Notes: generated by a model not told the origin, from the sequence alone. A stretch of DNA of 64,000 nt from Methanosaeta sp. PtaB.Bin018 (GCA_002067755.1 MVQH01000101.1:62001-126000), one strand, 5' to 3'. Numbered from the stretch's first letter, positions 53,259-61,591 are shown. Program-made: numbers and translations.

Positions 53259-54011
53259 TTATTCTCCTCCTCTGTTGGCCAGAAGGGTCATGGGCGTAGC
53301 TATCACATGGATGTATTTGGTCCAAGGCAGAACGAAAGCAAAGAGTCCCAAAGCCAGCACTGTGTGAATCAGAGCGAAATGAGGCGCATAAATGGGATAT
53401 TCAAAGGCATTGCCAACCAGCAGCGCATTCCCGCGCATCCACTCTGCATAAAATCCAGTGATGGTAATCAAAAATACTGCGCCAATCAAAAAAGCGTCGT
53501 ATGCAGTAGTGTTATCCCTCACGAACTTGAGCAGGATCCTTCTGGACACAGCGATGGTCGAGCCGATGAGAAGCAGGTACCCGAAGATATCAAAGGGCAG
53601 AGACATCGCCTCCTTGGCAATCTCAGCCTGCTCAGCGAGCCCAAGCAAGTTGAAGTGCTCGACGATATCGATCATGAGTCCGAGGCCAGAAAGTGCTGCA
53701 AGCGTCAGGAAGCCATAGAACATGCACATGTGCATGACCCAACGTACCGGGCTTCTGGCCAGAGTTCTTCGCAAGAGAAGAACATCAAGCACAGCCGTTC
53801 TGAGAAATACCCATACGCCTTCCTTAAATGCCTCATGAATCCAGGTGGCGATGAAGAGCCAGAAGCTATTTCGCAACTGGTCGTGGTAACCTGTGGATCC
53901 GAGGCCCCATTTCTTAAAGTTGAAATATATACCATATATCCAAACAGCGAGTACAATAACTGTTAGGAGTATCACAAGATCAAAAGTGAGGCCCAACGTA
54001 TAGAACGCCAT
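53259..54011 (-). CDS. hdrE: heterodisulfide reductase membrane subunit HdrE (b-type cytochrome)
   Basis: The 250-residue integral membrane protein carries haem b and takes electrons from reduced methanophenazine to HdrD. About five transmembrane segments are visible, for example FDLVILLTVIVLAVWIYGIY, the segment after MHMCMFYGFLTLAALSG and FLITITGFYAEW; the histidines in RWVMHMCMFYG and near FALIHTVLALG are candidate haem ligands. GGAGGAGG seven bases before the ATG at 54011 marks the start. The pair is transcribed leftward from a promoter near 54.1 kb. Confidence 0.95.
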   Translation of the reverse strand: MAFYTLGLTFDLVILLTVIVLAVWIYGIYFNFKKWGLGSTGYHDQLRNSFWLFIATWIHEAFKEGVWVFLRTAVLDVLLLRRTLARSPVRWVMHMCMFYGFLTLAALSGLGLMIDIVEHFNLLGLAEQAEIAKEAMSLPFDIFGYLLLIGSTIAVSRRILLKFVRDNTTAYDAFLIGAVFLITITGFYAEWMRGNALLVGNAFEYPIYAPHFALIHTVLALGLFAFVLPWTKYIHVIATPMTLLANRGGE

Positions 54012-54039
54012 CTCATTTCCTCCTCCTTATATTTATTTA

Positions 54040-54104
54040 GTATCGGGGCGATACGACCAACGTTTGTGACCAGTTTACCAGACAACTAATACTTAAATAT
54101 TCCC
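54040..54104 (-). promoter_or_regulatory. hdrED promoter and leader inverted repeat
   Basis: A BRE/TATA-like GGGAATATTTAAGT on the minus strand (about 54091-54104) predicts a start near 54072 and a leader of about 60 bases. The leader contains a perfect inverted repeat, GTATCG-GGG-CGATAC, at 54040-54054 on the plus strand, close to the strong ribosome-binding site. It could act as a protein-binding site or an RNA stem; neither is shown. Confidence 0.4.
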
Positions 54105-54150
54105 TCGCTGTCGCCCGATATCCTTGCTTGCTCGCAAGTGATGCACTAAT

Positions 54151-54219
54151 CCAAGCATAGAGACACAGAGGAGACTATATACGCCCAATCTTTACCACAC
54201 AATTTTGGCGAAGAGCCGC
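54151..54219 (-). repeat. dispersed repeat, copy C
   Basis: Read on the minus strand, this 69-base segment matches the start of the copy at 55432 almost along its length: GGCTCTTCGCC, then ATTGTGTGG, a GGGC segment and GTCTCCTCTGTG-type sequence. It lies in inverted orientation relative to that copy, about 1.2 kb away. The 54.0-54.38 kb gap otherwise contains only the hdr promoter and short sequence of no recognised kind. Confidence 0.65.
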
Positions 54220-54376
54220 AAGAGCAGTAAGAACAATTTGGCCTTTTAGGCTGGCCCGCGAAGGGTCCGAGATCCTGGATCTTGTTTCGAATAAGATCTC
54301 ATAACGGGGCAGATCTCATACGGAGCAGATCGACCAAAGGAGATTAAGATCAGGACGACATCATTTGCCACGACCT

Positions 54377-55162
54377 ATGATGGAAAGCGTTATGGCCGGG
54401 AGGCTCTTTAGTCTTCTTGATGTGGCCCCAACCATTGCCAGTGTTTTGGGCATCGATCTTTCCAAGACCGATGGCCACTCTATCGATGTGGTAGAAAAGT
54501 GGGGATGCAGAAACGTCGTGCTTATCATCATCGATAGCCTGGGATACGACCTTTATCAGTGGCTTGAGCCGCAGCTCGAAAGCATTCCAGCATTGGCAAG
54601 AGATGGCCTTCTCCTGAGAGCTGAGACTGTATCCAACCACACTACCCCAGCCATTGCTACAATCCTGAGCGGTCTTCTGCCCGAGCATCATGGTATCCTC
54701 GACAAGGCAGGAGCAAAGGAATCAAGCACGATCAGCATACCTGAGATCGCCAGCGCCAGCGGCCTCAAGACGGCTGTGATCATGGAGCAGAACGGGGCAG
54801 ATGTCTATCAAGGCTTAATTGAGATCACAGGAGGAATCCCGGACAGTATAAGTCCGGAGGACTTCGATTATGAAGTATGTCGCATGACGCTACAAGCCAT
54901 TGCCCAGAGGCCCAGGCTTCTGGTAGCATACTTCATAGGAATCGACAAGAGCGTTCACTTGGGCAGAGGACCAAAGGAGATCAAAGAAGCCGCGCAGATC
55001 ATCGACCGATGCGTGGGAAAGATCTTATGCGCAGCAGAAGAGCAGACATTGTTCATAATCTGCGGCGACCACCCCATCCATGCTGGAGGTCTCAGGAGAA
55101 TTAAAGGCCCCTTTGCTGTGGCTCTGATCCTTGGAAAAAGCAAAGAGCAGGATGGAGAATGA
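54377..55162 (+). CDS. alkaline-phosphatase-superfamily phosphodiesterase-like protein
   Basis: The protein (about 261 residues) has the type I phosphodiesterase / nucleotide pyrophosphatase fold marks: VVLIIIDSLGYD with the first metal aspartate, a TTPAIATILSG segment around the nucleophile threonine, GIDKSVHLGRG and CGDHPIHAGG with metal Asp/His pairs. It is short for this superfamily, and the substrate is unknown. The start is ambiguous: TTG at 54365, ATG at 54377 and ATG at 54392 are all in frame without a clear ribosome-binding site. Inverted copies of a dispersed repeat flank the gene on both sides. Confidence 0.72.
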   Translation: MMESVMAGRLFSLLDVAPTIASVLGIDLSKTDGHSIDVVEKWGCRNVVLIIIDSLGYDLYQWLEPQLESIPALARDGLLLRAETVSNHTTPAIATILSGLLPEHHGILDKAGAKESSTISIPEIASASGLKTAVIMEQNGADVYQGLIEITGGIPDSISPEDFDYEVCRMTLQAIAQRPRLLVAYFIGIDKSVHLGRGPKEIKEAAQIIDRCVGKILCAAEEQTLFIICGDHPIHAGGLRRIKGPFAVALILGKSKEQDGE

Positions 55163-55211
55163 TCCTGGCTGCGATAGGTTTAAATGCTGCAAGCAGATAA
55201 CCAGACTATCA

Positions 55212-55334
55212 ATGGATGAAGATCTCTTCGAGGTTTTTCAACTAATTGCCGAAGATGAACGCAAGCGCAGATACCTAAAGGAGATCGGCGACTGGCTAAT
55301 CGAGGAATACTTTGAGCTGAATCAGGCGTCTTGA
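55212..55334 (+). CDS. small acidic hypothetical protein
   Basis: A 40-residue open frame, MDEDLFEVFQLIAEDERK onward, ending FELNQAS, with helical amphipathic character. A TATA-like GGTTTAAATG at about 55178-55187 is about 30 bases upstream of the ATG, which would give a leaderless transcript. The same frame also extends upstream to 55131, overlapping the preceding gene, so a longer product of 67 residues is possible. No family is recognised. Confidence 0.4.
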   Translation: MDEDLFEVFQLIAEDERKRRYLKEIGDWLIEEYFELNQAS

Positions 55335-55345
55335 CAAAATGGACT

Positions 55346-55429
55346 TTGTTTCTGACTTTGTATCCCTAAACATTTGTTTCTGACTTTGTATTCCTAAACA
55401 CTTGTTTCTGACTTTGTATTCCTAAACAG
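55346..55429. repeat. three perfect-length 28-bp tandem direct repeats
   Basis: Three adjacent 28-base units start at 55346, 55374 and 55402. Each is TTGTTTCTGACTTTGTAT followed by a CCTAAACA-type end; they differ only at one internal base and the last base. No spacers separate the units, so this is not a CRISPR array. The segment is non-coding. Confidence 0.9.
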
Positions 55430-55431
55430 TT

Positions 55432-55560
55432 TGGCTCTTCGCTAAATTGTGTGGGTGAGATCGGGCATAAAATGTCTCCTCTGTGCCTCTGTGTCTCTGT
55501 GGTTCAGTTAGCGAATCACGTTTCAGTACAGAGTCACGAAGACACAGAGATTTTGCGATT
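55432..55560 (+). repeat. dispersed repeat, copy B (longest copy)
   Basis: This copy begins TTGGCTCTTCGC and contains GGGCATAAAATGTCTCCTCT, followed by repeated CTCTGTG units and a downstream partly complementary CACGAAGACACAGAG. It matches copy C along about 70 bases (opposite orientation) and copy A over its central part. The rest of the gap to 55806 holds no recognised gene. Confidence 0.7.
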
Positions 55561-55806
55561 CAAGTTCACCCATACTAAATAGCGAGGAGCCAACAGTTTT
55601 TTTGGTGGCGAACCTCCACAGAGTTGTCGCACATAAAAACCACATCGTTGGACCGTGTGATCCTAGATATACCATATCGGGCGCCAACCAGACGCAATCC
55701 CATCATTTCGTAGCGGCTCTGAGACTCCCGGAGGACAGGTCAAAACGATGAAGGTAGACTACTCAGTTTTAGGGATTGTATCTGTTAAAAAAAATATTTT
55801 GTTTTG

Positions 55807-56097
55807 TCACCGTAGATCTTTCAGCTCGTTATTTATTTGCTTGAAGTTGTCTAGCAGACTCATGCCTTTTTCAGTCGTCTCGTACAGTACAGTATTCTTA
55901 TAGCTAACATTTATCAAACCATTTTTTATCAGCAAATCGATATAAGGGTTTACAGTTCTGAAATTTAGGTTTGCCTGGTATACTATCCTTGTCTTGCTTG
56001 CACCATCTTTGCAGATATCCAATATTTCTGATATAATATTATGCCTGCTGCGCTTAATGATCTCACGCCCTGATTCAATTATTTTTAGTATCAGCAA
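55807..56097 (-). CDS. small winged-helix protein
   Basis: A 96-residue protein with a winged-helix DNA-binding fold: a helical N-terminus, KTRIVYQANLNFRTVNPYID as the recognition region, LLIKNGLINV, and a wing-like NTVLYETTEKG followed by a C-terminal helix. It resembles archaeal single-domain ArnR/PadR-like regulators. The best start is a TTG at 56097; no ATG is available, so the N-terminus is uncertain. It lies alone in AT-rich DNA. Confidence 0.6.
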   Translation of the reverse strand: MLILKIIESGREIIKRSRHNIISEILDICKDGASKTRIVYQANLNFRTVNPYIDLLIKNGLINVSYKNTVLYETTEKGMSLLDNFKQINNELKDLR

Positions 56098-56442
56098 TAT
56101 TGCTTAGGTCGACAAGTCAATAAAAAGCTGTTGAATTTGTTATCCGTATCCCCATTAAGCAATAACAACTAATTAATATGATTCATTATTTTTTGAATTA
56201 AAAACACATTTAAATTAAAAATATATACATAAAAGTTTTAATCGTTCATCATGACTGAAATTTTGTTTATGCTTGCCGAGCTCTGTATTAATTATTCAAA
56301 TAGTTTCCTGACGGGGGGCTTTTTATATAGCAAGATTAAATTATTGTAGTTTCATAATTATTGGAGATATCCCGCGATCTATCTTCTGAAGGCTTGACAT
56401 GCCATGCGGTCGCTTTAAATTTAAAAAGAGCAAGAACTCTTC
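56098..56442. promoter_or_regulatory. AT-rich intergenic region with lipoprotein promoter
   Basis: This 345-base gap between the winged-helix gene and the lipoprotein gene contains no ORF. It is very AT-rich near 56200-56240. Two TATA-like elements point rightward: CTTTTTATATAGC near 56322-56334 and CTTTAAATTTAAAAAG at about 56413-56428. The second is about 25 bases before the lipoprotein ATG, suggesting a near-leaderless transcript. Confidence 0.4.
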
Positions 56443-56820
56443 ATGAAACGGGTGCTATTCGTTGCCATATGCTTTGCAATTCTGATTGCAGGCTGCATCG
56501 AGCTGGAGAATGCTGGAGACGAGGATGCTACAAATGCAGCTGAAGGAGGCGCGGAAAAGCTCACAGTGACGATCTCCTCACCAAATGCTGGGGAGATCCT
56601 GCAAGGAGATGAGGATATTGGCTTTGATGCCGTCATAAAAGGTGGCAAGGAACCTTACGACTATAGCTGGAGCTCGAGCATTGACGGGGTTCTGTCCACG
56701 AGCAGATCTTTCCGCCAAGATCCATCAAAGCTGAGCAAGGGAGGACATGTGATCATCCTAAAAGTGACAGATGCCACCGGCAGCTCGGGACAGGGCAGCG
56801 TTCAGATCGAGGTGATGTAA
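56443..56820 (+). CDS. putative lipoprotein with PKD/Ig-like domain
   Basis: The 125-residue protein has a lipobox, LIAGC (Cys18), after a hydrophobic signal. A short acidic linker (about 20-38) follows, and then one beta-sandwich domain with KEPYDYSWSSSIDG and a VIILKVTDATG strand, as in PKD-like modules. It is probably anchored outside the membrane; its function is unknown. It converges with the phosphorylase gene (8 bases apart). Confidence 0.7.
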   Translation: MKRVLFVAICFAILIAGCIELENAGDEDATNAAEGGAEKLTVTISSPNAGEILQGDEDIGFDAVIKGGKEPYDYSWSSSIDGVLSTSRSFRQDPSKLSKGGHVIILKVTDATGSSGQGSVQIEVM

Positions 56821-56828
56821 GGCATAAG

Positions 56829-57584
56829 CTATAGCGAAGCGTCTGACAGAGCATCCTTGCAGTCGCAGGACCTATGGGCAGGAATATTTTGCGATGCCCT
56901 GTAGATTATTTCCCGGATGCTGTCGCAATATTTTTTCATCGAGTCGGAGATCTCTGAAACGCTCAGCTTCTTTTTGCCTGCCAATCCACATGCAGGATTG
57001 GTAACAATGCATAGCGATGCATAGCAAAGCGCCGCCTCTTTTGCAAGGACGACCTCCGGGTAGCCCGTCATTCCAACCACATCCCCGAACTGGCGCAGCA
57101 TCATTATCTGGGCGGGGGACTCCAGGTGGGGCCCCTCAGAACAGACGTAGATGCCCTCGGAGACCGTAAGGCATAAAGAGCGCGCAGCTTCTGCCAGGTG
57201 GGCGCGAAGTTCTGGACAGTATGGCTGGCTCATATCCACGTGAACAGCTTTATCCTCAAAGAATGTGTTGCACCTGGACTTTGTAAACTCCACAAAATCA
57301 TAAGGCAAAAATATGCAGCCACTTGAGTGAGACGACATCGAGCCGACTGTATTTGTGGAGATGACACGCGAGGCGCCGCATCTCTTGGCTGCAGAAATGA
57401 TGGCACGGTAATTGACCTTGTGAGGTGGCAGGTGGCCATCGCCGTGCCTGGAGATGAAGACGACTCTCCGCCCTTTCATCCTGGTAAAGACGACAGGAAC
57501 ATCTCCGTGTGGCGTCTCGATCTCATCTGCCAAGCCCTCTAGGCAGAAGCCCACGCCACCGATCACTGCCAGCTCTGCGTTCAT
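56829..57584 (-). CDS. MTA/thioinosine phosphorylase family protein
   Basis: The 251-residue nucleoside phosphorylase of the class II (MTAP) family starts AELAVIGGVGF and has GDGHLPPHKVNYRAI near residue 48 and STNTVGSM. The substrate loop EGPHLESPAQIMMLR lies near 150, and VGMTGYPEVVLAKEA near 169. It cleaves methylthioadenosine or methylthioinosine with phosphate in methionine salvage. The usual GMT-x-x-PE motif is present as GMTGYPE. Fifteen bases separate it from the upstream enolase gene, so they are probably one transcript. Confidence 0.88.
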   Translation of the reverse strand: MNAELAVIGGVGFCLEGLADEIETPHGDVPVVFTRMKGRRVVFISRHGDGHLPPHKVNYRAIISAAKRCGASRVISTNTVGSMSSHSSGCIFLPYDFVEFTKSRCNTFFEDKAVHVDMSQPYCPELRAHLAEAARSLCLTVSEGIYVCSEGPHLESPAQIMMLRQFGDVVGMTGYPEVVLAKEAALCYASLCIVTNPACGLAGKKKLSVSEISDSMKKYCDSIREIIYRASQNIPAHRSCDCKDALSDASL

Positions 57585-57599
57585 TGAAATATAAACCTG

Positions 57600-58850
57600 T
57601 TAAAGCCTGACGTAGCTGGACGCATCCCCCAGCTCCTCCTGTATCCTCAGGAGTTGGTTGTACTTGGCAGTTCGCTCAGACCGAGCAGGCGCACCTGTCT
57701 TGAGAAGCTCGCAGCCAAGGGCCACAGCCACATCTGCCAGAGCTGAATCCTCCGTCTCCGCAGATCTGTGAGAGGCCATTACCTTCCAGCCAGCCCGGAA
57801 GGCCATCCTGGCAGCATCGAAGGCCTCGGATACTGATCCGATCTGGTTTAGCTTGAGCAGCAGGGCGTTGGTGGCGCGCATCTTTATGCCCTTCTCAAGA
57901 CGCTTTATGTTGGTAACATAAATGTCGTCACCTACTATTATCGTTCCTGGGAGCTTTGCAGTCAGCCTGGCAAAATCGTCGTAAGCCTCTTCTTCAAAGG
58001 GGTCCTCCAACAGGATGATCGGATAGGTATTTACCAGGTCCACATAGTAATCGATGAGCTCTCCTGGAGAAAGCCTGTTTGCATCCACTGAGTAGCCACC
58101 TTCCATGTAAAAGCTTGAGGCAGCAGCATCAAGGCCTATCTTGATCTCGCCTTCGTAGCCTGCAGAATCAATGGCGCTCATGATGGCGTCCAGAGCATCG
58201 CGGGTCTTGATGAGCGGCGGTGCATAGCCTCCTTCATACCCAACATTGGTAGCGCCCACGCCATATTTTCCCTGCAGGATCTTTCCCAAGGAGTGGTAGG
58301 TCTCTGCAGCCATGCGCAGGCCCTCGCTGAAGCTCTTCGCGCCAGTGGGCTGGATCATGAACTCCTGAATGGACAGCTCATTGCCTGCATGCTTGCCACC
58401 GTTGAGGACATTGAAGGATGGGATGGGCAGCCGGGATGTGTTCACTCCACCCAAATATTTGTAGAGCGGCATGCCACAGGAAGAAGCTGCAGCCTTTGCA
58501 GTGGCCAATGAGACGCCGAGAATCGCATTGGCTCCGAGATTGGACTTGTTCGGAGTCCCGTCCATCTCTATCATTAAATGATCTATCTCCCTTTGAGCCG
58601 AGGCATTCATGCCCAGCAGCTCGGGGGCTATGACCTCATTCACATTCTTCACGGCCTTCAAGACCCCTTTGCCATTGTATCTGTCGCCCCCATCGCGCAG
58701 CTCCAGGGCCTCGTGCGTGCCTGTAGACGCGCCCGAGGGCACTGCTGCACGGCCAAAGCCGCAACATGTGTAGACGTCTACCTCGACTGTCGGGTTTCCG
58801 CGCGAATCCAGTATCTCACGAGCATGAATCTTCTCGATCTCAAATGACAT
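57600..58850 (-). CDS. eno: enolase
   Basis: The 416-residue enzyme interconverts 2-phosphoglycerate and phosphoenolpyruvate. It starts FEIEKIHAREILDSRGNPTV, with GASTGTHEALELRDG near 40, GANAILGVSLA near 107 and GVNTSRLPIPSFNVLNGGKH. The magnesium and catalytic acids lie in LLEDPFEEEAYDDF, with LLLKLNQIGSVSEA and the SHRSAETED loop towards the C-terminus. All key residues look intact and the length is normal. Confidence 0.96.
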   Translation of the reverse strand: MSFEIEKIHAREILDSRGNPTVEVDVYTCCGFGRAAVPSGASTGTHEALELRDGGDRYNGKGVLKAVKNVNEVIAPELLGMNASAQREIDHLMIEMDGTPNKSNLGANAILGVSLATAKAAASSCGMPLYKYLGGVNTSRLPIPSFNVLNGGKHAGNELSIQEFMIQPTGAKSFSEGLRMAAETYHSLGKILQGKYGVGATNVGYEGGYAPPLIKTRDALDAIMSAIDSAGYEGEIKIGLDAAASSFYMEGGYSVDANRLSPGELIDYYVDLVNTYPIILLEDPFEEEAYDDFARLTAKLPGTIIVGDDIYVTNIKRLEKGIKMRATNALLLKLNQIGSVSEAFDAARMAFRAGWKVMASHRSAETEDSALADVAVALGCELLKTGAPARSERTAKYNQLLRIQEELGDASSYVRL

Positions 58851-58947
58851 GCCATATCACGCCAGGCACTTCGCAGCCTTCTTTATTAAAGGTTGGCGTC
58901 AAGAAAAAGACGTTAAAAACAAGTACCTTCAGGAACAACATTCCAGT

Positions 58948-59400
58948 ATGGCCCAACTAGCCGAAGAAAACAAGAAATGCTGCATCTTCTGCGACATTGT
59001 CGCGGGCCTTTCGCCGTCTCATAAAATCTACGAGGACGATCTGTCCCTTTGCATTCTGGACATCAATCCATTCGCCCGCGGCCACTGCCTTGTGATCCCC
59101 AAGAGGCATGTTCCATGGTGGCATGAGCTTACGGATGCGGAGAACGCCAGCCTTTTTCGCGTAGCAAAGGCAGTGGCCAAGAAGATGATGCTGGCACTTG
59201 AGCCGGATTTCGTTTGCATGTATGCCAGGGGCAGAAGAATTCCGCACACACATATTTTCCTCGTGCCGACATACAAAGGCGATGTTCTGGACAGGTTCTT
59301 CAATGCACTGGAGCTGTTCCAGGAGTCGCCTCCCAAGCTCTCAGCTCTGAGAGATGATGCGAAGATGGACGAGACAGCAGACCAGATCCGCAAGGCATAA
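58948..59400 (+). CDS. HIT-family protein with altered triad
   Basis: The 150-residue HIT-superfamily protein begins MAQLAEENKKCCIFCDIVAG, with an N-terminal CxxC (Cys12 and Cys15 area) and the FARGHCLVIPKRHV segment typical of HIT hydrolases. The motif near residue 103 reads PHTHIFLV: the first two histidines are kept, but the third of the usual HxHxH is Phe. The C-terminal tail is longer than in minimal HIT proteins. It may bind or hydrolyse nucleotides; the substitution makes activity uncertain. The ATG at 58948 is chosen because the upstream frame to 58849 is only non-homologous sequence over the enolase promoter. Confidence 0.75.
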   Translation: MAQLAEENKKCCIFCDIVAGLSPSHKIYEDDLSLCILDINPFARGHCLVIPKRHVPWWHELTDAENASLFRVAKAVAKKMMLALEPDFVCMYARGRRIPHTHIFLVPTYKGDVLDRFFNALELFQESPPKLSALRDDAKMDETADQIRKA

Positions 59401-59511
59401 CACCTTTTTTTGAAGTACACATCTCATGAACTTTTGGCGTACGTCAACATCACAAGCATCTGCCCTTGAGTTTAAAGAGAGATCATTTAGATATTGGCCT
59501 CACTCCTCCTC

Positions 59512-59967
59512 TTAATGCACGTCGCCTCCTCCCCGAACCAGCAGCACAGGTACAGCAGATTGCCGGACCACCTTCTCCGCCACGCTTCCCAGTAGAAATC
59601 TGTCAAGGCCCGTCCTCCCTACGTTGCCCATGATGAGCAAGTCCATTCCCGATTCCTGTGAGATCCTGAGCAGCTCTGTACTGGGATCTCCTTCGGCAAG
59701 GATCTTTTTGCATGGAACTGTGGCAGAACGAGCCATCTCCTCAACATACTGAGTCGCCTCACGGCCCTCCTTTTGCATCAGCTCCAGCAATTGGTCTTTC
59801 AAGCCAGGAAAGGTCGCATAGCCAGGCAATTGGGCCAGGCGAAAAACGTCCATTACATAGACAACTGTGATGCTTCCGCCAGAACTTCTTGCAATCTCCA
59901 CACCCACACGTGCAGCATTCCTGCTCGTCTCAGATCCATCGGTAGCAACCATAATCTTCTTCATCAT
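59512..59967 (-). CDS. universal stress protein, UspA family (second copy)
   Basis: The protein (151 residues) reads MMKKIMVATDGSETSRNAA, with the ATP-binding signature GNVGRTGLDRFLLGS near residue 110. ATG at 59967 is used rather than 59985 because GGAG lies nine bases before it, in the same arrangement (GGAG, then CAAATT-type sequence and ATG) as in the 8.8-kb uspA. It has no operon partner and is flanked by divergent and convergent genes. Confidence 0.9.
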   Translation of the reverse strand: MMKKIMVATDGSETSRNAARVGVEIARSSGGSITVVYVMDVFRLAQLPGYATFPGLKDQLLELMQKEGREATQYVEEMARSATVPCKKILAEGDPSTELLRISQESGMDLLIMGNVGRTGLDRFLLGSVAEKVVRQSAVPVLLVRGGGDVH

Positions 59968-60104
59968 AATTTGCTGCTCCATCATTTCTTATGATAATGA
60001 TTCCCATCAATCTTAAACCCCATTTTCATGCTCATGGATGCCCAAACGAGCATGAAAGTTTAGCTCTTCAAATGTCTTTTGAGTCGACACCTCCGACTAC
60101 TGGA

Positions 60105-61157
60105 TTACATCCTTGGAGTCGTATATCCCGTGAAACCAACTGCATCGAACTGATATTCCCTTCCCATCTTCGAATAGAGGACTCCTTGCAGATCTGAGAC
60201 CTGCTGGAATACCAGATAACTGGGAGCAGGTGCAGGATAATCAATCATCAGAGGAACTGTCTTTTGCACATTTGCCGTCATGTTCAGTAGAAAATCATTG
60301 TTCTCAGCCACTACCTCGTACCTTGATGGATAGGTTTCAGCAGTTTGTGGGTCGTTTGCGAACCTGGTCATATTCAGCCTCACCTGCTTGCCGGAAAATA
60401 TGATTGTTCTGCCCTCGAATTTTATTCCTAAATACGATCTTTGCTGCTCTCCAAGGATGTCGCCTAAAGTCAGGCTGAAGCCTTCTTTGGGAATGGAGCA
60501 TTGAGCCCAGGCGAACTGGGGATCATTCAGTGCCCAGCGGCCCCAACAGTGATCATGATATCCTGTGCCGTCCACTTTGAAAACGCTCTCGCCAAGAGTC
60601 AGGCTTCCTGAAACATTCGCTGAAGGCATATAGGCCAGCCACTTCATCCAGCCACCTTTAGTGTGGCCTACTTTCTCTTGAACTGGAATTGCAAACCAGG
60701 GGCTGACTGCTGGCTGATAGATCAAGTTCCAACTGATTGGGGTGCCGGATGTCTCGTCGCTTGCCCTTCCCCAAACATTCAAGCTGGATTCATCCTGAAG
60801 AGCAAAGCCGCTCTGATCGAGATCGAGGGTCGGAGAATTTCGGTCCCCGCCAAATCCGCGACTCTGACGCAGGCCGATGACCGGTGGCTTGCCGTCTTCA
60901 AGAACTGCAGCCAGTACCTGCAGCTTTCCAGATCCCGTCAGGTTATCTGGATCGCAAAGAAGGTAGAAGACAAAGAACTGAGAGTTGTTAGATATTGCAT
61001 TGAAGTACCACCACTCATTGTAGAGATTATCGTCGATGCTGTTCCTCATGTAATGGTAAGCATCGTCCTTCATAGATGCGTCGGCTGCAAGCCCTGTGCC
61101 AGATAAAAGTAATACAGACAATATCGCTATCGCATAATGATTGCAAATTTGCGTCAA
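60105..61157 (-). CDS. exported CrtC/AttH-like lipocalin-fold protein
   Basis: The 350-residue protein has a signal peptide (ending near GLAADAS), then NEWWYFNAISNNSQFF and GYHDHCWGRWALND, the two signature segments of the hydroxyneurosporene synthase (CrtC) / AttH family. In bacteria CrtC adds water to carotenoids; other members are lipid-binding. Its role in an archaeon is unknown. The start is a TTG that overlaps the stop of the SLOG gene (TTGA), so the pair is co-translated. Confidence 0.72.
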   Translation of the reverse strand: MTQICNHYAIAILSVLLLSGTGLAADASMKDDAYHYMRNSIDDNLYNEWWYFNAISNNSQFFVFYLLCDPDNLTGSGKLQVLAAVLEDGKPPVIGLRQSRGFGGDRNSPTLDLDQSGFALQDESSLNVWGRASDETSGTPISWNLIYQPAVSPWFAIPVQEKVGHTKGGWMKWLAYMPSANVSGSLTLGESVFKVDGTGYHDHCWGRWALNDPQFAWAQCSIPKEGFSLTLGDILGEQQRSYLGIKFEGRTIIFSGKQVRLNMTRFANDPQTAETYPSRYEVVAENNDFLLNMTANVQKTVPLMIDYPAPAPSYLVFQQVSDLQGVLYSKMGREYQFDAVGFTGYTTPRM

Positions 61158-61591
61158 ATCACTGCCCCCGCCAGCTTCACAGCATCCTCAGGCGTCTCTG
61201 CCCTGACAGTGCCCGGAACCTCCCAGCTTTGCAGGCTGATGACGCGCTTGCCCATCTTCAAAGCAAGTGCTATCTCGGACAGGGTTCCGTGCATCCCCGG
61301 CAGGGCTATCACAACATCGGCGCTTCTCACGATTATCACATTCCTGGCATGGTTCATGCCTGTTGCGATCGCTATGCCAACGCACCTGTTTGCCTCCTCC
61401 TTGTCTCCAGGCAGTATGCCGACGGATATACCTCCTGCATCTCTCGCTCCGCAGCAAGCGGCCTCCATCACACCACCAAGGCCGCCGCAGAGGAGGACGT
61501 GACCCTGCTCTGCCAGAAGCCTTCCCAGCCGCCGGGCCATCTCATGCACCTCCAGGCTGCAATCGCCTCCGCCCACAACTGCTATCTGCAT
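61154..61591 (-). CDS. SLOG-family protein (TIGR00725-like)
   Basis: The 145-residue Rossmann-like protein opens MQIAVVGGGDCSLEV and carries GGLGGVMEAACCGARD, then ALPGMHGTLSEIALAL, the region that is PGGxGTxxE in cytokinin-activating LOG enzymes; here the second Gly is Met. This matches the TIGR00725/SLOG group, of unknown substrate. The frame extends to 61669, but ATG at 61591 is chosen. It is divergent from the helicase gene, whose start lies about 55 bases away. Confidence 0.78.
   Translation of the reverse strand: MQIAVVGGGDCSLEVHEMARRLGRLLAEQGHVLLCGGLGGVMEAACCGARDAGGISVGILPGDKEEANRCVGIAIATGMNHARNVIIVRSADVVIALPGMHGTLSEIALALKMGKRVISLQSWEVPGTVRAETPEDAVKLAGAVI

Noticed and set aside
55346-55429. 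Candidate CRISPR array from three 28-bp repeats
   Set aside because: The repeats are directly adjacent with no spacers, and no similar unit was seen elsewhere.
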